The notes under the pieces were generated by a model. It was not told the DNA's origin. It made no database searches and saw only the letters and a list, made by a program, of their open reading frames with translations. From the NCBI RefSeq assembly GCF_026339875.1, contig NZ_JAPEPZ010000001.1, forward strand, positions 8,494,001-8,558,000: a stretch of DNA of 64,000 nucleotides, written 5' to 3'. The DNA is from Streptomyces sp. NBC_01571 (GTDB lineage Bacteria > Actinomycetota > Actinomycetes > Streptomycetales > Streptomycetaceae). The position numbers and the translations under genes are program-made. Shown in pieces: positions 62,905 through 64,000 of this stretch; the stretch's first letter is position 1, and each line of letters opens with the position of its first letter.

Positions 62905-63174
62905 GGCGAAGGGTGGAGTCGTGGGGCTAACGATGACTCCGAGGCTTGGTCGGATTTGCGGCACATTGGGTGCTGGTGGCAATGCTTGGCTACGGAAATG
63001 CGGGTTTTCTCCCGCTTCGGGGTGCGTCGAGCCGTAGGCGGCAAGGCTCCCCGACGTTCAGGGTCCGGTTGCGCATGCAGCCGCCTGTGACTGAGCGCCC
63101 AAGTTGGCCAGTCTGAGCATCACAGTTGGCCACACCTCGCGCCTCAATGCGGAGAACGCACGAGTCGGCGCGAA

Positions 63175-63306
63175 CTACCGGGACTGGAACCACCAGATCC
63201 CCCCAGTCACGACGGCGCTGCCAGCTGCGTACGCAGCACCTCGGATCATGGCGAACCCTGCGGCCCTAAACATGTGTCGAGACCCCTTGCGGAAACGGCT
63301 TGTCAT
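63175..63306 (-). CDS. 43-residue single-span membrane protein
   Basis: MTSRFRKGSRHMF, then a hydrophobic span (GFAMIRGAAYAAGSAVVTGG) and IWWFQSR. ATG 63306 has GAGGGGAAG five bases ahead, which is the main support. The positive N-terminus followed by one span suggests a small membrane protein. Confidence 0.55.
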   Translation of the reverse strand: MTSRFRKGSRHMFRAAGFAMIRGAAYAAGSAVVTGGIWWFQSR

Positions 63307-63511
63307 TTGATCTTCCCCTCTGACCTGGTTGCCGTGCGCACAACGCGCGGCCGGCGTATGCCGTAGGGCTCAGTAGGCCAACACGTCCCACGGTGGGGAC
63401 CCCTGTGAATCGCGGGGTTCTAACTAGTACTCCAGCAGGATTTCGCTGTCTGACCTGGTCTTTCGCCGGGTGGCGGGAGTGTAGCGGGACTCTGAAGGTG
63501 CAGGGGCGGTC

Positions 63512-64000
63512 TCACGGAGACCGCCCCTCGAACGTGCGACAACGCCGCAGGTAGTGACAGCGGCGGGCGACTGCTTGGCGTCGGCGGCGCCAGTTCGACC
63601 AGCTCAGCGCGTGGTGTTGTCTTCGGTGTCCGCGCAGGTGCGGGGGCCGGGGACGACAAGCTGCCAGGAGTCGCCGAACCTCCGCCACTGTGAGCGCGAC
63701 GGCCCCGGTCGTCTCACTGGTTGCACCCCCTTTTCCCCGGCCTGGTGTGCTGTGGCGGCCAGGAAGGCGTGCGCGAGCATGGCCAGGGTGACGTGCCGAT
63801 ACCAGCCCACGTAGCGGCGGACCTCGTACTGGTCCAGGCCGCACTCGTTCTTCGCGGTCTGGAAACACTCCTCGATCGCCCAGCGTGCCCCGGCGACGCA
63901 CACCAACTCCTGGACCGTGGTCTCCAGGGGCGCGTAGGCGAGGTAGTAGGCGATCTCGTCGGGCTTGCTGATGCTGCGCCGGGCCAGCGCCCATCGCATC
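63512..64000 (-). pseudogene. IS701-type transposase, C-terminal part, frameshifted, cut by window edge
   Basis: The outer frame has [39 protein letters not shown] and a [15 protein letters not shown] helix, the catalytic Glu region of IS701/IS4-type DDE transposases. Near 63700 the family-like continuation ([14 protein letters not shown]) switches to another frame, ending at 63512. The N-terminal part lies beyond the right edge. The element end may be near 63428 (ACTAGTACTCCAGC), which is uncertain. Confidence 0.75.

Noticed and set aside
62845..63090. An 81-codon plus-strand frame
   Set aside because: It overlaps the operator-like repeats, has no ribosome site and shows no protein-like pattern.

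Overview
The window is GC-rich actinobacterial DNA, most likely from a Streptomyces: GTG and TTG starts are common, coding bias is strong, and there are IS630, ISL3, ISAs1 and IS701 relatives and Ala/Pro-rich proteins. A TrwC/MobF-type relaxase-helicase next to a hairpin-rich intergenic region, a dense phage-defence island and several insertion sequences mark it as a conjugative plasmid or integrated mobile element. No rRNA or tRNA gene and no core metabolic operon was seen.

Layout. (1) 1-7.7 kb: 3' part of a giant UvrD-type helicase with a long low-complexity tail and an FtsK-gamma-like winged helix. (2) 7.7-9.2 kb: a lipoprotein gene behind a CsoR-like palindrome. (3) 9.4-12.4 kb: a translationally coupled trio with an AbiEii-like nucleotidyltransferase and a DUF1173 protein. 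(4) 12.5-17.3 kb: a Gabija-like OLD/TOPRIM nuclease plus UvrD helicase with a third, possibly nuclease-like gene; the OLD ATPase site is degenerate. (5) 17.8-24.9 kb: a complete type I restriction-modification operon (hsdM, hsdS, hsdR) followed by a peptide deformylase gene. (6) 25-33.3 kb: a PIN-domain gene, an intact-looking IS630 element bounded by TA, a second Gabija-like pair whose helicase is cut off by IS debris (an ISAs1 fragment and a frameshifted ISL3), and an EVE-like gene. (7) 33.4-39.8 kb: relaxase, candidate oriT and a divergent pair of small genes.

(8) 39.9-58 kb is the most unusual part. About 19 mostly unknown genes all lie on the minus strand, pointing toward the candidate oriT. 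They fall into operons driven by four near-identical promoters (TTGACC, 17 bp, TAGATT/TAAATT). Most genes are preceded by a GC-rich hairpin whose stem sequence changes while its loop stays AGGGCAAA (gene sense), usually followed by GGAACCCAC. Three large three-tier inverted repeats separate operons. Recognisable products are a C5 cytosine methyltransferase, a 113-residue piece of a second one, two PAPS-reductase-like PP-loop proteins and a helix-turn-helix protein. Position, orientation and co-regulation fit a conjugative leading region; this is inference.

(9) 58-64 kb: small membrane and secreted proteins (two SH3-like), two GNAT acetyltransferases, an alpha/beta hydrolase and a broken IS701-type transposase running off the right edge.

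How it fits together: regions 3-6 look like a cargo defence island, regions 7-8 like the transfer and establishment part of the element, and the insertion sequences have already inactivated one defence system.
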